In this document: piece by piece, positions 17,715 through 26,462 of the stretch
Layout: each line of letters begins with the position of its first letter
Numbering within the stretch: position 1 is the first letter of the stretch
NCBI RefSeq assembly: GCF_900240285.1
Contig: NZ_OESS01000002.1
Location: forward strand, 992,001-1,056,000
Source of the DNA: Halobacillus sp. Marseille-P3879
GTDB lineage: Bacteria; Bacillota; Bacilli; Bacillales; Halobacillaceae
Direction of reading: 5' to 3'
DNA: 64,000 nt
Notes under the pieces: generated by a model
Database searches by the model: none
Seen by the model: only the letters and a program-made list of their open reading frames with translations
What the model was told of the DNA's origin: nothing
Position numbers and translations under genes: made by a program

Positions 17715-18905
17715 TCACAAAGAGAAGCCATCTCCTTTGAAGATTCCTATACTGAGCATTACTACCATACAAAATCCATAAAGAATAACAGCAACCAGCT
17801 TGTTTCTCTTTAAATGCTGCTGTGAAGGGAGCCCCACCATCATCGAAGCAATAAATCCTCCTGCTAATCCTCCTATATGGGCGCCGTTGTCAATCTGGGG
17901 TACAATTAGACCGAACGCAATATTTATCCCGATGATCATCAGCAGGTTATATCCCATGGTCTGAAAAAATAACCGCTTGTTTTTTAAACCGAAATATAAT
18001 AAAGCACCGAACAAGCCAAATATCGCTCCGGAAGCTCCTGCCGCTATATTCGGATTCAGCATAAAGCTAGCTGATCCCCCAAAAATACCAGCAAGAAAAT
18101 ATATCGTGAGAAATCGAGTGGATCCGTATATTTTTTCAACAGCTGCTCCTAAATAAAACAAAGCCAGCATGTTCATAAGTAAGTGAACAATGCCTATATG
18201 AAGAAACATTGAGGTGATAATCCTCCACCATTCTCCTTCAATAATGGCTGGATTATATTTGGCCCCGAATTCAATAAGTGTCGAGGTTGATGTACTCGCT
18301 CCATACCTCTCCATCAGAGCAAAAACAATTAAGTTTAATATAATAAACACAAAAGTTATCACAGTTTTTCCATAAGAAAATACTTCTTGAAACTCTTTCT
18401 TTCTTCTTTTATGGATCGACATGACCTGCTGTTTTAAATATTGAGATTGTCTCTCATATTCAATTTCTTCAGTTGTGGAATGATAGGGCTGCAATGAGAT
18501 CTGGAAATGTTTCATAAAGAAAGGGAGTTCTTTATACTTTTCCGCATCATCTAAGAAGTGGACACTCACTTCTTTTACATGTTTAGCTGGTGGATATTCT
18601 ATACTATCCCATTCGTCAACGGGCGGATATTCTGATATGAAAACACAATGAAGACGAGTACGGCCTCCGGGGAAAACATGTTTATTTCTTGATATGTGAT
18701 ACTGCACATCATCAACTTCCCGTTTCAACTCATTCCTCCAATTAATCTCTTTATGAACGAGCCTCACGACAACTTGTATCCCTCGTTGTTCCTTAGCCAG
18801 CCATATCTCGCTGTTTTGAGCATCAATGAAAACTATGTCAAACCTTTGATTCACGGCTAGATCGTAAGATAATCTCCATAAATAAAATTCCTGTTGAATA
18901 AACAA
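17715..18905 (-). CDS. gluP: Rhomboid intramembrane serine protease GluP (YqgP), short form
   Basis: Rhomboid protease of about 396 residues: an N-terminal cytoplasmic domain (about 1-180), then about seven membrane helices. The catalytic Ser is in AGASGAIFG and the His in NGAHIGGL; WWRIITSMFLHIGIVHLLMNM is the typical L1/H motif region. Unlike B. subtilis YqgP (507 aa) it ends soon after the last helix and has no TPR tail. I choose TTG 18905, since GGGGTGGGAGG lies just upstream, the protein then starts like YqgP, and the longer frame would run through an intrinsic terminator. In B. subtilis YqgP works in membrane-protein quality control. Confidence 0.9.
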   Translation of the reverse strand: MFIQQEFYLWRLSYDLAVNQRFDIVFIDAQNSEIWLAKEQRGIQVVVRLVHKEINWRNELKREVDDVQYHISRNKHVFPGGRTRLHCVFISEYPPVDEWDSIEYPPAKHVKEVSVHFLDDAEKYKELPFFMKHFQISLQPYHSTTEEIEYERQSQYLKQQVMSIHKRRKKEFQEVFSYGKTVITFVFIILNLIVFALMERYGASTSTSTLIEFGAKYNPAIIEGEWWRIITSMFLHIGIVHLLMNMLALFYLGAAVEKIYGSTRFLTIYFLAGIFGGSASFMLNPNIAAGASGAIFGLFGALLYFGLKNKRLFFQTMGYNLLMIIGINIAFGLIVPQIDNGAHIGGLAGGFIASMMVGLPSQQHLKRNKLVAVILYGFCMVVMLSIGIFKGDGFSL

Positions 18906-18969
18906 AGCCTCCCACCCCTTTTTAAAAGCATACCACGTCCTAAAAAAGGAAAGCGAAAAAAGTGCATGT

Positions 18970-19000
18970 AAAAAAACTACCTTCAAGCCAGGTAGTTTTA
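18970..19000 (-). terminator. Terminator between yqgO and gluP
   Basis: On the minus strand AAAACTACCT and AGGTAGTTTT pair, followed by T residues. It lies within the spurious 5' extension of the gluP frame. Confidence 0.85.
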
Positions 19001-19048
19001 TACATGGATGATTCATACTTTGCTCTAGCTGCACTCAAGCTGAAAAGG

Positions 19049-19231
19049 TTACTTAAAAAGATTTCCGATCAGTTTTTTCCTTACAAAAGGAAGCTTCATC
19101 ATAAAGCGAACACTAAATTTTCTTAGAATGGGTACTGAAGCGACAAATGGGATAAGCTTATTTCTTTGGATAAAGAGAACAGCTCCTAAAGGGAGAAGTA
19201 GCAGAGAAAGGATTACACTTTTGTTGTTCAT
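19049..19231 (-). CDS. yqgO: Small membrane protein, YqgO position
   Basis: A 60-residue protein with an N-terminal hydrophobic helix (about 6-22) followed by a basic tail containing FMMKLPFVRKKLIGNLFK. ATG 19231 has a perfect AGGAGG eight bases upstream, so it is translated. Identified as YqgO mainly by its place between gluP and yqgN. The function is unknown. Confidence 0.7.
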   Translation of the reverse strand: MNNKSVILSLLLLPLGAVLFIQRNKLIPFVASVPILRKFSVRFMMKLPFVRKKLIGNLFK

Positions 19232-19292
19232 CGTGGAAACCTCCTGATGTATTTGGTTCCCTCTAGTTTTTGTCTATTCGAGTTCAGTTATT

Positions 19293-19862
19293 CTAATTAG
19301 AGAATGTATTTATAATTTCATTTTCTATCATTAACTGCTGAACAGGTTCGTCAAACGTTTCAACAGGAATGGATTTAATCAACTGTTCTTTCGATAACAT
19401 AGAAGCTGTCCTGCCTTGATAGTCCACCAGGTATCGATCGTAGAAACCACCGCCGTATCCAATTCGGTACCCTTGACGATCAAATAACAGCCCAGGTACT
19501 AAAATAAAATCGATGTCGTTTTTTAATACAGGGGTTGTTTTTGAGGGAGAAGGCTCCTTTAAACCATAAAAAACAGTTTCCAACTGATTGAAGTCTGTTA
19601 AGTGATAGAACGTCATCTTTTTACTTCTTGGATCGCATTTGGGAACAAATACTTTTTTCTTCTCTTCCCAGGCATGCTTAATGATTGGGTATGTACTCCA
19701 TTCACCTGGTAAAGAAACCGTAGTCGCAATTGAACCGGACTGCTTAAAAGCAGCAGAGTTAAAAAGCTGTTGATGCAGCTTCTCTTCGATTAATCGCTTC
19801 TTGTTATTTGAAAAAGATTTTAGAATCAGTTTACCTTGCTCTCTCAATAATTGTTTTTTCAT
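19293..19862 (-). CDS. yqgN: 5-formyltetrahydrofolate cyclo-ligase
   Basis: Converts 5-formyl-THF to 5,10-methenyl-THF using ATP, returning stored folate to one-carbon metabolism. It has 189 residues, usual for the family. The hallmark is VPGLLFDRQGYRIGYGGGFYDRYL (about 125-148), with an N-terminal basic helix and LPGEWST. ATG 19862 has AGGGATGA upstream and lies just 15 nt past the rpmG terminator, so expression may rely on read-through. Confidence 0.94.
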   Translation of the reverse strand: MKKQLLREQGKLILKSFSNNKKRLIEEKLHQQLFNSAAFKQSGSIATTVSLPGEWSTYPIIKHAWEEKKKVFVPKCDPRSKKMTFYHLTDFNQLETVFYGLKEPSPSKTTPVLKNDIDFILVPGLLFDRQGYRIGYGGGFYDRYLVDYQGRTASMLSKEQLIKSIPVETFDEPVQQLMIENEIINTFSN

Positions 19863-19876
19863 ATAATCATCCCTAT

Positions 19877-19906
19877 AAAAAAACAGCAGAGTATAATACT
19901 CCGCTG
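19877..19906 (-). terminator. Terminator after rpmG
   Basis: A 10-bp stem on the minus strand (CAGCGGAGTA with TACTCTGCTG, one wobble, 3-nt loop) followed by seven T. Confidence 0.9.
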
Positions 19907-19907
19907 C

Positions 19908-20057
19908 TTATTTAGTCTCACGATGAAGCGTATGCTTCCCAACACGCGGGCTGTATTTTTTAAGCTCGATGCGTTCAGGGTTAGTACGCTTGTTTTTTGT
20001 AGTAATATAATTGCGGTCACCGGTCTCAGTGCAAGCAAGTGTGATATTTACACGCAT
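19908..20057 (-). CDS. rpmG: Ribosomal protein L33, cysteine-poor form
   Basis: Large-subunit protein bL33, 49 residues: [20 protein letters not shown], then [18 protein letters not shown], ending HRETK. Zinc-binding L33 has two Cys pairs. Here only one Cys remains (ACTET where CTECG is usual, and KYSPR where KYCPR is usual), so no zinc ribbon can form. ATG 20057 has GGAGGG upstream. The position matches rpmGA of B. subtilis. No Zur box is evident upstream. Confidence 0.95.
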   Translation of the reverse strand: MRVNITLACTETGDRNYITTKNKRTNPERIELKKYSPRVGKHTLHRETK

Positions 20058-20118
20058 GGTTTATCCCTCCAAATCAAGATTCAATTCACTGTCTTTATCC
20101 ACATAATCAGACTTTATA

Positions 20119-20147
20119 ATCGTACCAAAACTTCTGTCCGCTTTCAA
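20119..20147 (-). promoter_or_regulatory. Sigma-A promoter of rpmG
   Basis: Minus strand TTGAAA, 17 nt, TACGAT, 62 bp upstream of the rpmG start. Confidence 0.65.
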
Positions 20148-20236
20148 GTGTGGGAATATAAATAGACGAAATAGATCATGGATATCTTCAATTAAATATG
20201 GTATAACTGTACGTGGAAAGTGAGGAATGCAACAAA

Positions 20237-20608
20237 ATGATACCTACATTATTTACATTAGCAGCTGTTAGTGTGGTCCTATTCATCGCTTCATTTTTTA
20301 TGAATGATCGGTTAAAGGATATGGAAGATCAAGTCGAGCAATTGTCCATTCAAGTCATGCAGGATACATATCAAGTTAAGAAGAAGCTTAACGTCTTAGA
20401 AGAAGAGCTGTTAACTGGTGATTCCCCTAGACAAATGATAAAACATACGCGTTCTGCTTCATCGCAAGGATCTACACTTGCCCAGACTATTAAGAGCATG
20501 TATCAGGGAGGCTATTCACCTGAGCGGATTGCCAAAGAAACAAATATGAATGTTCATGAAATCAAGTCCATTGTACATAATTACTCTTCTAAAGGTGTTA
20601 CACAATGA
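20237..20608 (+). CDS. Membrane-anchored coiled-coil/HTH-like protein (YqzD-like)
   Basis: A 123-residue protein: an N-terminal hydrophobic helix (about 3-20), a coiled-coil stretch (about 22-55, MNDRLKDMEDQVEQL), and a C-terminal helix-turn-helix-like segment (YQGGYSPERIAKETNMNVHEIKSIV) resembling a small resolvase-type HTH. ATG 20237 has GTGAGGA ten bases upstream. It overlaps the next gene by 4 nt (ATGA). The place next to rpmG and the pst genes fits B. subtilis yqzD. The function is unknown; the HTH is inferred from pattern alone. Confidence 0.75.
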   Translation: MIPTLFTLAAVSVVLFIASFFMNDRLKDMEDQVEQLSIQVMQDTYQVKKKLNVLEEELLTGDSPRQMIKHTRSASSQGSTLAQTIKSMYQGGYSPERIAKETNMNVHEIKSIVHNYSSKGVTQ

Positions 20609-21111
20609 AACAGGCCATTCGATTTTTTTCATTAGGAATAATAGTAGCAACCATTACCATTGGTACTGCTTATTGGCTGGGACTGAATGAATCATCTGAA
20701 AGTTCAACTACTATGGCTGAGAAAGATATGATCCAAGAGATAGAGAAAAGCAATTATTATGTACTTACCGAAGAAGAACTTCAGGAGCAGATTAATAATG
20801 CGCTGGCTGCAAAGAAAGATAGCGAAGACAAAGAGAGTTCAAAAGAAACCGAAAATAAAGAACCTGCTGAAGAAGAAACTGATGAACAATCAAATGAAGA
20901 TGAACCAGTTCCCTATACTTTGGTTATAGAAGAAGGCGTTAGTTCAACAGAAATCAGCCAGATATTGGAGCAGGAAGGGATCATTGATAATGCTGATTCC
21001 TTTGAAACGTATATGGCTGACCGTAACTTAACTCAATATATACAAATCGGTGAATTTGAATTAAACCAAAGTATGAATAGAGATGAAGTTGCTGATGCCA
21101 TCACTCAGTAA
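20605..21111 (+). CDS. Membrane-anchored YceG/MltG-like domain protein (YqzC-like)
   Basis: A 168-residue protein: an N-terminal membrane anchor (about 7-26), a Glu/Lys/Ser-rich linker (about 60-105), and a C-terminal module (about 108-168: TLVIEEGVSSTEISQILEQ, then an EFELNQSMN segment) resembling the LysM-like N-terminal part of MltG/YceG. The catalytic transglycosylase portion is absent, so it may bind rather than cut peptidoglycan. It is coupled to the upstream gene by ATGA overlap and closed by a strong terminator. Confidence 0.78.
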   Translation: MKQAIRFFSLGIIVATITIGTAYWLGLNESSESSTTMAEKDMIQEIEKSNYYVLTEEELQEQINNALAAKKDSEDKESSKETENKEPAEEETDEQSNEDEPVPYTLVIEEGVSSTEISQILEQEGIIDNADSFETYMADRNLTQYIQIGEFELNQSMNRDEVADAITQ

Positions 21112-21123
21112 TTGAATGAAAAA

Positions 21124-21153
21124 TGACCCCTTCCATAAAAGGGGCCTTTTTTT
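21124..21153. terminator. Terminator between the yqzC-like gene and phoU
   Basis: GACCCCTT and AAGGGGCC pair; seven T follow on the plus strand. The arrangement is convergent with phoU. Confidence 0.85.
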
Positions 21154-21811
21154 ATTCATTTAAATCGTAAGAGACTCCTTTTACAAGGTAAAGAATGCTC
21201 TCCCCTATATTTGTAAGATGATCAGCAAACCGTTCAATGTATCTTGCTGTATAGGCTGTCTGCATAATATATTGAATTTGATCCGGGTTGTTTGCCGTTA
21301 GCTCTAACAAATCTTTCGTGACTTGGCCATATAATTCGTCTACTTTATCATCTTTCTCAGCAAGTAATTTAGCAAAGGATATATCCTCGTTATGGTAGCC
21401 TTTGGTAGCAATATCAACCATAGACACCGCGTTTTCCATCATTTTCCTAATCGTAGGATGAACCGAAATGGGGTGGTCGTCCCCCAGAAAGAGAGTAGCT
21501 TTTGCAATATTTTTTCCATGGTCCGCCATTCTTTCTAAATCACTGGATATTTTAATAGCGGCAATTAATCTTCTTAAATCCGAGGCGACAGGCTGTTGTT
21601 TAGCAATCATAATCAAAGCAGAGTCGTTAATATGCTGTTCTTTTTCATTATAAACGTGATCTTCATCGATGATACGTTGTGCTGTTTTAAGATCACTATT
21701 GTATAATGCATCAACAGAGGTGCTCAGCACATTTTTAGTATCTTCCGCTAAACCTTCTACTTCAAGCTTTAACTGTTGCAGCTCTTCATTAAAAAAACGA
21801 CGTGTTGTCAT
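21152..21811 (-). CDS. phoU: Phosphate transport system regulator PhoU
   Basis: PhoU of 219 residues, all-helical, with two PhoU repeats (about 15-105 and 118-210). Metal-binding patterns appear as ERMADHGKN and ERFADHLTN. It links Pst transport activity to the PhoR sensor and limits phosphate uptake. It is the last gene of the pst operon, 20 nt after pstB. B. subtilis 168 has no phoU here. Confidence 0.95.
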   Translation of the reverse strand: MTTRRFFNEELQQLKLEVEGLAEDTKNVLSTSVDALYNSDLKTAQRIIDEDHVYNEKEQHINDSALIMIAKQQPVASDLRRLIAAIKISSDLERMADHGKNIAKATLFLGDDHPISVHPTIRKMMENAVSMVDIATKGYHNEDISFAKLLAEKDDKVDELYGQVTKDLLELTANNPDQIQYIMQTAYTARYIERFADHLTNIGESILYLVKGVSYDLNE

Positions 21812-21831
21812 AATTAGGTTCCCCCTCTTGA

Positions 21832-22590
21832 TTATCCAAATCTTCCGCTAATATAATCTTCGGTGCGTCTATCTTTAGGATTAGAAAAGATCTGATCTGT
21901 TTTGTCATACTCAATAATTTCCCCATTTAAGAAGAAAGCCGTACGATCAGAAATACGTGAGGCCTGCTGCATGTTGTGAGTCACAACTACTATCGTGTAA
22001 TGTTCTTTCAGCTGCTGGATTAATTCTTCAACTCTCAGTGTAGAAATAGGATCCAGTGCTGAAGTTGGTTCATCCATCAACACAACATCAGGCTCGTTAG
22101 CAATCGCCCGGGCGATACAGATCCTTTGCTGCTGTCCACCCGATAAGCCCATTGCATTAGCATTTAATCGATCTTTCACTTCATCCCAAATTGCAGCTCG
22201 CTTTAAGCTTTTCTCCACCATCTCGTCTAAAACAGCTTTTTTACGAATCCCCTTAACTCTTGCACCAAATGCAACATTGTCATATATAGATTTAGGAAAA
22301 GGATTTGGGTGTTGAAAAACCATTCCCACTTTCGTCCGGAGTTCTTCTGGGTGATAATTGGCGTTTAAAATATCATCTCCATTATACTTAATTTCCCCTG
22401 CTACTTTTACACCAGGCACCATTTCAACCATGCGATTCAAGGCTTTTAAGAATGTAGATTTTCCACACCCTGAAGGACCAATAATAGCTGTGACCTGATT
22501 AGAAGGAATATCCATCTTTACTTCATGTAAAGCTTGAGAACTGCCATACCATAAATTTAAATTTTCTACCTGATAAGAGTGTTTCTCCAT
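21832..22590 (-). CDS. pstB: Phosphate ABC transporter ATP-binding protein PstB (second copy)
   Basis: PstB ATPase of 252 residues: Walker [12 protein letters not shown] loop [11 protein letters not shown], signature [13 protein letters not shown], Walker [12 protein letters not shown], switch His in VTHNM. It corresponds to pstBB of B. subtilis. It follows the first pstB by 71 nt, which is long for this operon. The two PstB proteins may form a heterodimer or serve different conditions. Confidence 0.95.
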   Translation of the reverse strand: MEKHSYQVENLNLWYGSSQALHEVKMDIPSNQVTAIIGPSGCGKSTFLKALNRMVEMVPGVKVAGEIKYNGDDILNANYHPEELRTKVGMVFQHPNPFPKSIYDNVAFGARVKGIRKKAVLDEMVEKSLKRAAIWDEVKDRLNANAMGLSGGQQQRICIARAIANEPDVVLMDEPTSALDPISTLRVEELIQQLKEHYTIVVVTHNMQQASRISDRTAFFLNGEIIEYDKTDQIFSNPKDRRTEDYISGRFG

Positions 22591-22661
22591 TTGAACTCAT
22601 CCTTTTATAAGAAAAGTATCTCTTTAAATGCCTCATATTTATATCTAATAGTTAATAATGA

Positions 22662-23501
22662 TTAACTGAACTTTCCAGAAATATAGTCTTCGGTACGTTG
22701 TTCTTTAGGATTTGTAAACAGGTCTGACGTGTTACCGAATTCAATTAAGTCCCCATTGTATAGGAAAGCTGTGTTATCTGAAATCCGAGCCGCCTGCTCC
22801 ATGTTATGGGTTACAATGGCGATTGTATAGTGCTGTTTAAGTTCCATAACCAGATCTTCCACTTTAGCACTTGAAATAGGATCAAGCGCGGAAGTTGGTT
22901 CGTCTAATAATAATACGTTTGGCTGTAATGCCAACGCTCTAGCAATACAAAGTCTCTGCTGCTGTCCACCCGATAGCGAGAGGGCAGAAGTATCTAACCT
23001 GTCTTTAATTTCGTCCCATAATGCTGCTTGCTTCAAAGAGGTTTCCACAATTTTATTCATGTTGGACTTTGCCATACCCATAAATTTCAAGGCATGGGTT
23101 ATATTCTTTCTAATCGGTTTAGGAAATGGATTCGGTTCTTGAAACACCATCCCTATTTCTTTTCTTAACGCTACCACATCAATATCTTTGTTTAAGATGT
23201 TGACCCCGTCATAATTAATTTCTCCATCATAATGGGCTGAAGGAATTTGATCATTCATGCGGTTAATAGTACGCAGCAAGGTGGATTTACCACACCCTGA
23301 AGGTCCAATAAACGCAGTAACTTTGTTTTTCTCTATCGGCATTGATACGTTTTTTACAGCTTGATGTTCACCGTAATATATACTTAGATTGCGTAAATCA
23401 AGAAGTGAATTATATTCGGGTTTATTCGTTTTATCCAAGGTTTTCTCTTTAGTTTGGTTCTCTCCATATGCTTTTTCAGCATTTTTTTCCACTTTTAACA
23501 T
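22662..23501 (-). CDS. pstB: Phosphate ABC transporter ATP-binding protein PstB (first copy)
   Basis: PstB ATPase of 279 residues, corresponding to pstBA. It has Walker [12 protein letters not shown] loop [11 protein letters not shown], signature [13 protein letters not shown] and Walker [12 protein letters not shown]. It carries about 27 extra N-terminal residues rich in Lys and Glu, which the second copy lacks; an internal start is possible. It lies 15 nt after pstA. Confidence 0.95.
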   Translation of the reverse strand: MLKVEKNAEKAYGENQTKEKTLDKTNKPEYNSLLDLRNLSIYYGEHQAVKNVSMPIEKNKVTAFIGPSGCGKSTLLRTINRMNDQIPSAHYDGEINYDGVNILNKDIDVVALRKEIGMVFQEPNPFPKPIRKNITHALKFMGMAKSNMNKIVETSLKQAALWDEIKDRLDTSALSLSGGQQQRLCIARALALQPNVLLLDEPTSALDPISSAKVEDLVMELKQHYTIAIVTHNMEQAARISDNTAFLYNGDLIEFGNTSDLFTNPKEQRTEDYISGKFS

Positions 23502-23516
23502 GAGGGATCCCCTTTC

Positions 23517-24404
23517 TTATTTTGAACCAGTTATCTTGTTGTAAATAATGTTTCCAATCACTCGGGCTGTAACATTAAAAACAAGTACAAAAATAATCAA
23601 AACGGCTGCAGATCCGCTCGCAATTTCATCGACATCAGGCATAATTCCCTGCGAATTGACTTTCCAGATATGAACGGATAAAGTTTCAGCCGAACGAAAA
23701 GGGTTTAGCGGGGAATCAGAATTAAAAGGGTTCCACGTATCAAATTGTAAGTTGTTTGTGGAAAGCCCGGCCGTAAATAGTAAAGCAGCTGCCTCCCCAA
23801 AGATGCGTCCTGCTGACAGTAAAATTCCTGTTAATATACCAGGAAAAGCGGCTGGAACTAATATTGTTTTAACCGTATGCCAATGAGTAATTCCCAGTGC
23901 AAGGCTGGCATTTTTTTGTTTTTTAGGAACCGAGCGGATTGAATCTTCTGTTACACGAACAATTATCGGAAGGTTAAACACGGTTAGTGCCAAAGCTCCT
24001 GCAATAATTGAATAACCCAGACCGGCATATTGAACGAAAACTAGTAAACCAAACATTCCTACTACAATTGAAGGAAGAGAAGATAGTACTTCTACACTTG
24101 TACGAATAACGTTCGTTAATTTACCCGGCTTCGCATATTCTGCCAGATAGATGCCGCCCAATACACCCAGCGGCACTGAAAAAATCAATGTGACAACTAA
24201 AATATAGAAGGAATTCCAAAGTTGGTTTTTAATTCCCCCGCCTGCCATAGATGAACTGGAGTCAGAGGTTAAGAAAGACCAGTCTACGTTAGAGAGACCA
24301 TTTGTCAGGATATAACCTAGTAAATATATTAAGGTTGCCGTCATAATTACCGCACACATAATGAACAAAGATGTGGCAAAATTGTTTACGAGACGTCTAC
24401 TCAT
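23517..24404 (-). CDS. pstA: Phosphate ABC transporter permease PstA
   Basis: Membrane permease of 295 residues with about six helices and the EAA-type loop seen in ALGITHWHTVKTILVPAAFPGI. The start is ATG 24404 (MSRRLVNN), with AAGGAGG upstream and a TAATG junction with pstC; the longer frame runs back into pstC and is not used. Confidence 0.94.
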   Translation of the reverse strand: MSRRLVNNFATSLFIMCAVIMTATLIYLLGYILTNGLSNVDWSFLTSDSSSSMAGGGIKNQLWNSFYILVVTLIFSVPLGVLGGIYLAEYAKPGKLTNVIRTSVEVLSSLPSIVVGMFGLLVFVQYAGLGYSIIAGALALTVFNLPIIVRVTEDSIRSVPKKQKNASLALGITHWHTVKTILVPAAFPGILTGILLSAGRIFGEAAALLFTAGLSTNNLQFDTWNPFNSDSPLNPFRSAETLSVHIWKVNSQGIMPDVDEIASGSAAVLIIFVLVFNVTARVIGNIIYNKITGSK

Positions 24405-25324
24405 TACACTTTCCTCCTTGAGGACACAAAACGAATAATTATAATAAATACATAGGACATTATTAATAAGAATAGACCTAGAGACCATAGTAAGCTGTTA
24501 TGCACACTTCCATAAGTGGTGTGCGGCATATCCAGCGTTATAATAGAGGTTAACGTAGCTGCTTGATCGGTAATTGACTCGGGAAGTCCTTTAACGTTCC
24601 CTATGACCATTTGAACAGCTAAAGCTTCACCGAATGCGCGTGCCATACCAAGAACGATCGCGGTCATTAAGGATGGCAGCGCTGCTGGAATTATTACTTT
24701 ATATATCGTCTGCCACCTCGTTGCGCCCAGCCCATAAGAGGCATCTTTAATATCTTGCGGAATAGCTTTAATAGCATCAGCAGAAATACTAGTTATTGTG
24801 GGCAGAATCATTACCCCTACAACAATCATTCCGGCAAGCAAACTAAAACCCAGTCCTCCTACGTTCTCTCTTAATAGAGGAACAATAACCGTAACACCAA
24901 TTAACCCATAAACAACCGAAGGGATACCTACTAAAATTTCAATAACAGGCTGGAGGACTTTCTGCCCCCATTTCTTCGCAATTTCGGTCATAAAGATGGC
25001 GCTGCCTATACCTAATGGAGCCGCCACTAAAGCAGCAAGAAAGGTAACGGCAAATGAACCAAATATAAACGAGAAAGCACCGCTGTTTTCTGTACCATCC
25101 CATTCAGTGGTCGTTAAAAAGTTCCATACACTCACATCAAATACAAAGAAAGTTCGAATTCCTTTATATCCAAGGAAAACAGTGATTGCAATAGTAGCCA
25201 AAATTACAATAAATGCACTGGAATAAACAAGGGCTTTACCCCTGCCTTCATTCTTTTTACTGGAAGAGCTATTCTTCTTTAGTAATCTATGATTGTTATT
25301 CTCAGACTTCTGAGCATTCTCCAT
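24404..25324 (-). CDS. pstC: Phosphate ABC transporter permease PstC
   Basis: Membrane permease of 306 residues with about six helices and an EAA loop (GLGATRWQTIYKVIIPAALPSL). Its N-terminal 35 residues are hydrophilic and rich in Asn, Ser and Lys. The start is ATG 25324 with AGGAGG six bases upstream; the 23-codon in-frame extension overlaps a structured intergenic region. Overlaps pstA by one base. Confidence 0.94.
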   Translation of the reverse strand: MENAQKSENNNHRLLKKNSSSSKKNEGRGKALVYSSAFIVILATIAITVFLGYKGIRTFFVFDVSVWNFLTTTEWDGTENSGAFSFIFGSFAVTFLAALVAAPLGIGSAIFMTEIAKKWGQKVLQPVIEILVGIPSVVYGLIGVTVIVPLLRENVGGLGFSLLAGMIVVGVMILPTITSISADAIKAIPQDIKDASYGLGATRWQTIYKVIIPAALPSLMTAIVLGMARAFGEALAVQMVIGNVKGLPESITDQAATLTSIITLDMPHTTYGSVHNSLLWSLGLFLLIMSYVFIIIIRFVSSRRKV

Positions 25325-25350
25325 AAATATCCTCCTAAAGCATGGGAAAC

Positions 25351-25427
25351 GGGTTGAACCCAGCATCTGACAGACTAATGAACTAAGATTCAATCATTAG
25401 TTTATGTTCAGATTTCCAGGTCAACCC
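25351..25427 (-). promoter_or_regulatory. Composite stem-loop between pstS and pstC
   Basis: Three nested complementary pairs are seen: 25351-25357 with 25421-25427 (GGGTTGA/TCAACCC), 25365-25370 with 25408-25413 (ATCTGA/TCAGAT), and 25374-25381 with 25394-25401 (ACTAATGA/TCATTAGT). There is no T-run, so it is not a standard terminator. It probably stabilises or marks a processing point that keeps pstS mRNA above the rest of the operon. Confidence 0.6.
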
Positions 25428-25463
25428 TTATGATATCCCGATTAAATTGTTAAGTTATAAAGC

Positions 25464-26387
25464 TTACTCAATATCTGATTCGTTACCTTCAGCGTCGCGT
25501 TCTACTTCCATTTCAGTAGCAGGAATATAACCTTGATCCGGAAGAAGAGAAGTTTGAACTTCTTCGCTCATCATATAATCAAGAAATTCTTTTTCCAGAC
25601 CCTCAGGTTCACCTTGCGTATAGCTGTGCTGATATGCCCAGATCGGGAAATCCCCTGTTTGTACGTTTTCATCTGTAGGTTCGACTCCATCAATGCCTAA
25701 TGGTACAATATCTTCGTTGCGCTCGAAGTAAGCGAATGATAGATAACCTACAGCCCCAGGAGTATCATTTACAATCTGCATCACACGGTTTGAAGAGTCT
25801 TCAGTAATTCCTTCAGCAGGCTCCTCACCGTCTAGTCCGAATTCATTGAACGTTGCTCGGGTTCCTGAACCATCAGGACGGTTGACCAGAGTGATTTCTT
25901 CGTCTGCTCCGCCAACTTCAGACCAGTTCGTGATTTCTCCTGTGAAAATGTCTTTTAGTTCATCTTTAGATAAGTTATCAACACCAACTTCTGGGTGAGC
26001 AGCTGCCGTCATACCTACAACGGCTACTTTGTGGTCCACAAGTTCATCGGCATCGATGTCATCTTTGGATTCCGCAAAATAGTCTGAATTACCAATGTCG
26101 AAGTTCCCGGCAGATACTTCACTTAATCCAGTGCCGCTGCCTCCGCCTTGAACATCGATTTGAGCGTCAGAGTTCTCAGCCATATATTCTTCAGCTGCTG
26201 CTGCCACTAGAGGCTGCATGGCACTTGAACCACCAACAGTGATGGAACCTGATTCACCAGACCCTTCTTCAGATCCTCCATCTTCGGAACCTGAACTTCC
26301 TTCCTCAGAAGATCCCCCACATGCTGCAAGTACTCCAACTACTAAGAAGAATGCAAATAGTAGTGCTAATCTCTTAAAATTCTTCAT
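25464..26387 (-). CDS. pstS: Phosphate-binding lipoprotein PstS
   Basis: Phosphate-capture subunit of the Pst importer, 307 residues. It has a lipoprotein signal with lipobox VLAAC (Cys at about 22), then an acidic Ser/Gly/Glu linker, then the PBP fold beginning ITVGGSSAMQPLV. Phosphate-site segments QGGGSGTGLSEV and NRPDGSGTRATF are present. The domain is very acidic, as in halophile surface proteins. ATG 26387 follows GGGGGAG. A four-repeat PhoP box lies 75-115 bp upstream. Confidence 0.96.
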   Translation of the reverse strand: MKNFKRLALLFAFFLVVGVLAACGGSSEEGSSGSEDGGSEEGSGESGSITVGGSSAMQPLVAAAAEEYMAENSDAQIDVQGGGSGTGLSEVSAGNFDIGNSDYFAESKDDIDADELVDHKVAVVGMTAAAHPEVGVDNLSKDELKDIFTGEITNWSEVGGADEEITLVNRPDGSGTRATFNEFGLDGEEPAEGITEDSSNRVMQIVNDTPGAVGYLSFAYFERNEDIVPLGIDGVEPTDENVQTGDFPIWAYQHSYTQGEPEGLEKEFLDYMMSEEVQTSLLPDQGYIPATEMEVERDAEGNESDIE

Positions 26388-26462
26388 TATTTACTCCCCC
26401 TACATTCTCTAATGTTTTGGATGTTGGCTGACCAACTCACAATTCATATATTAAAGGGGGAG

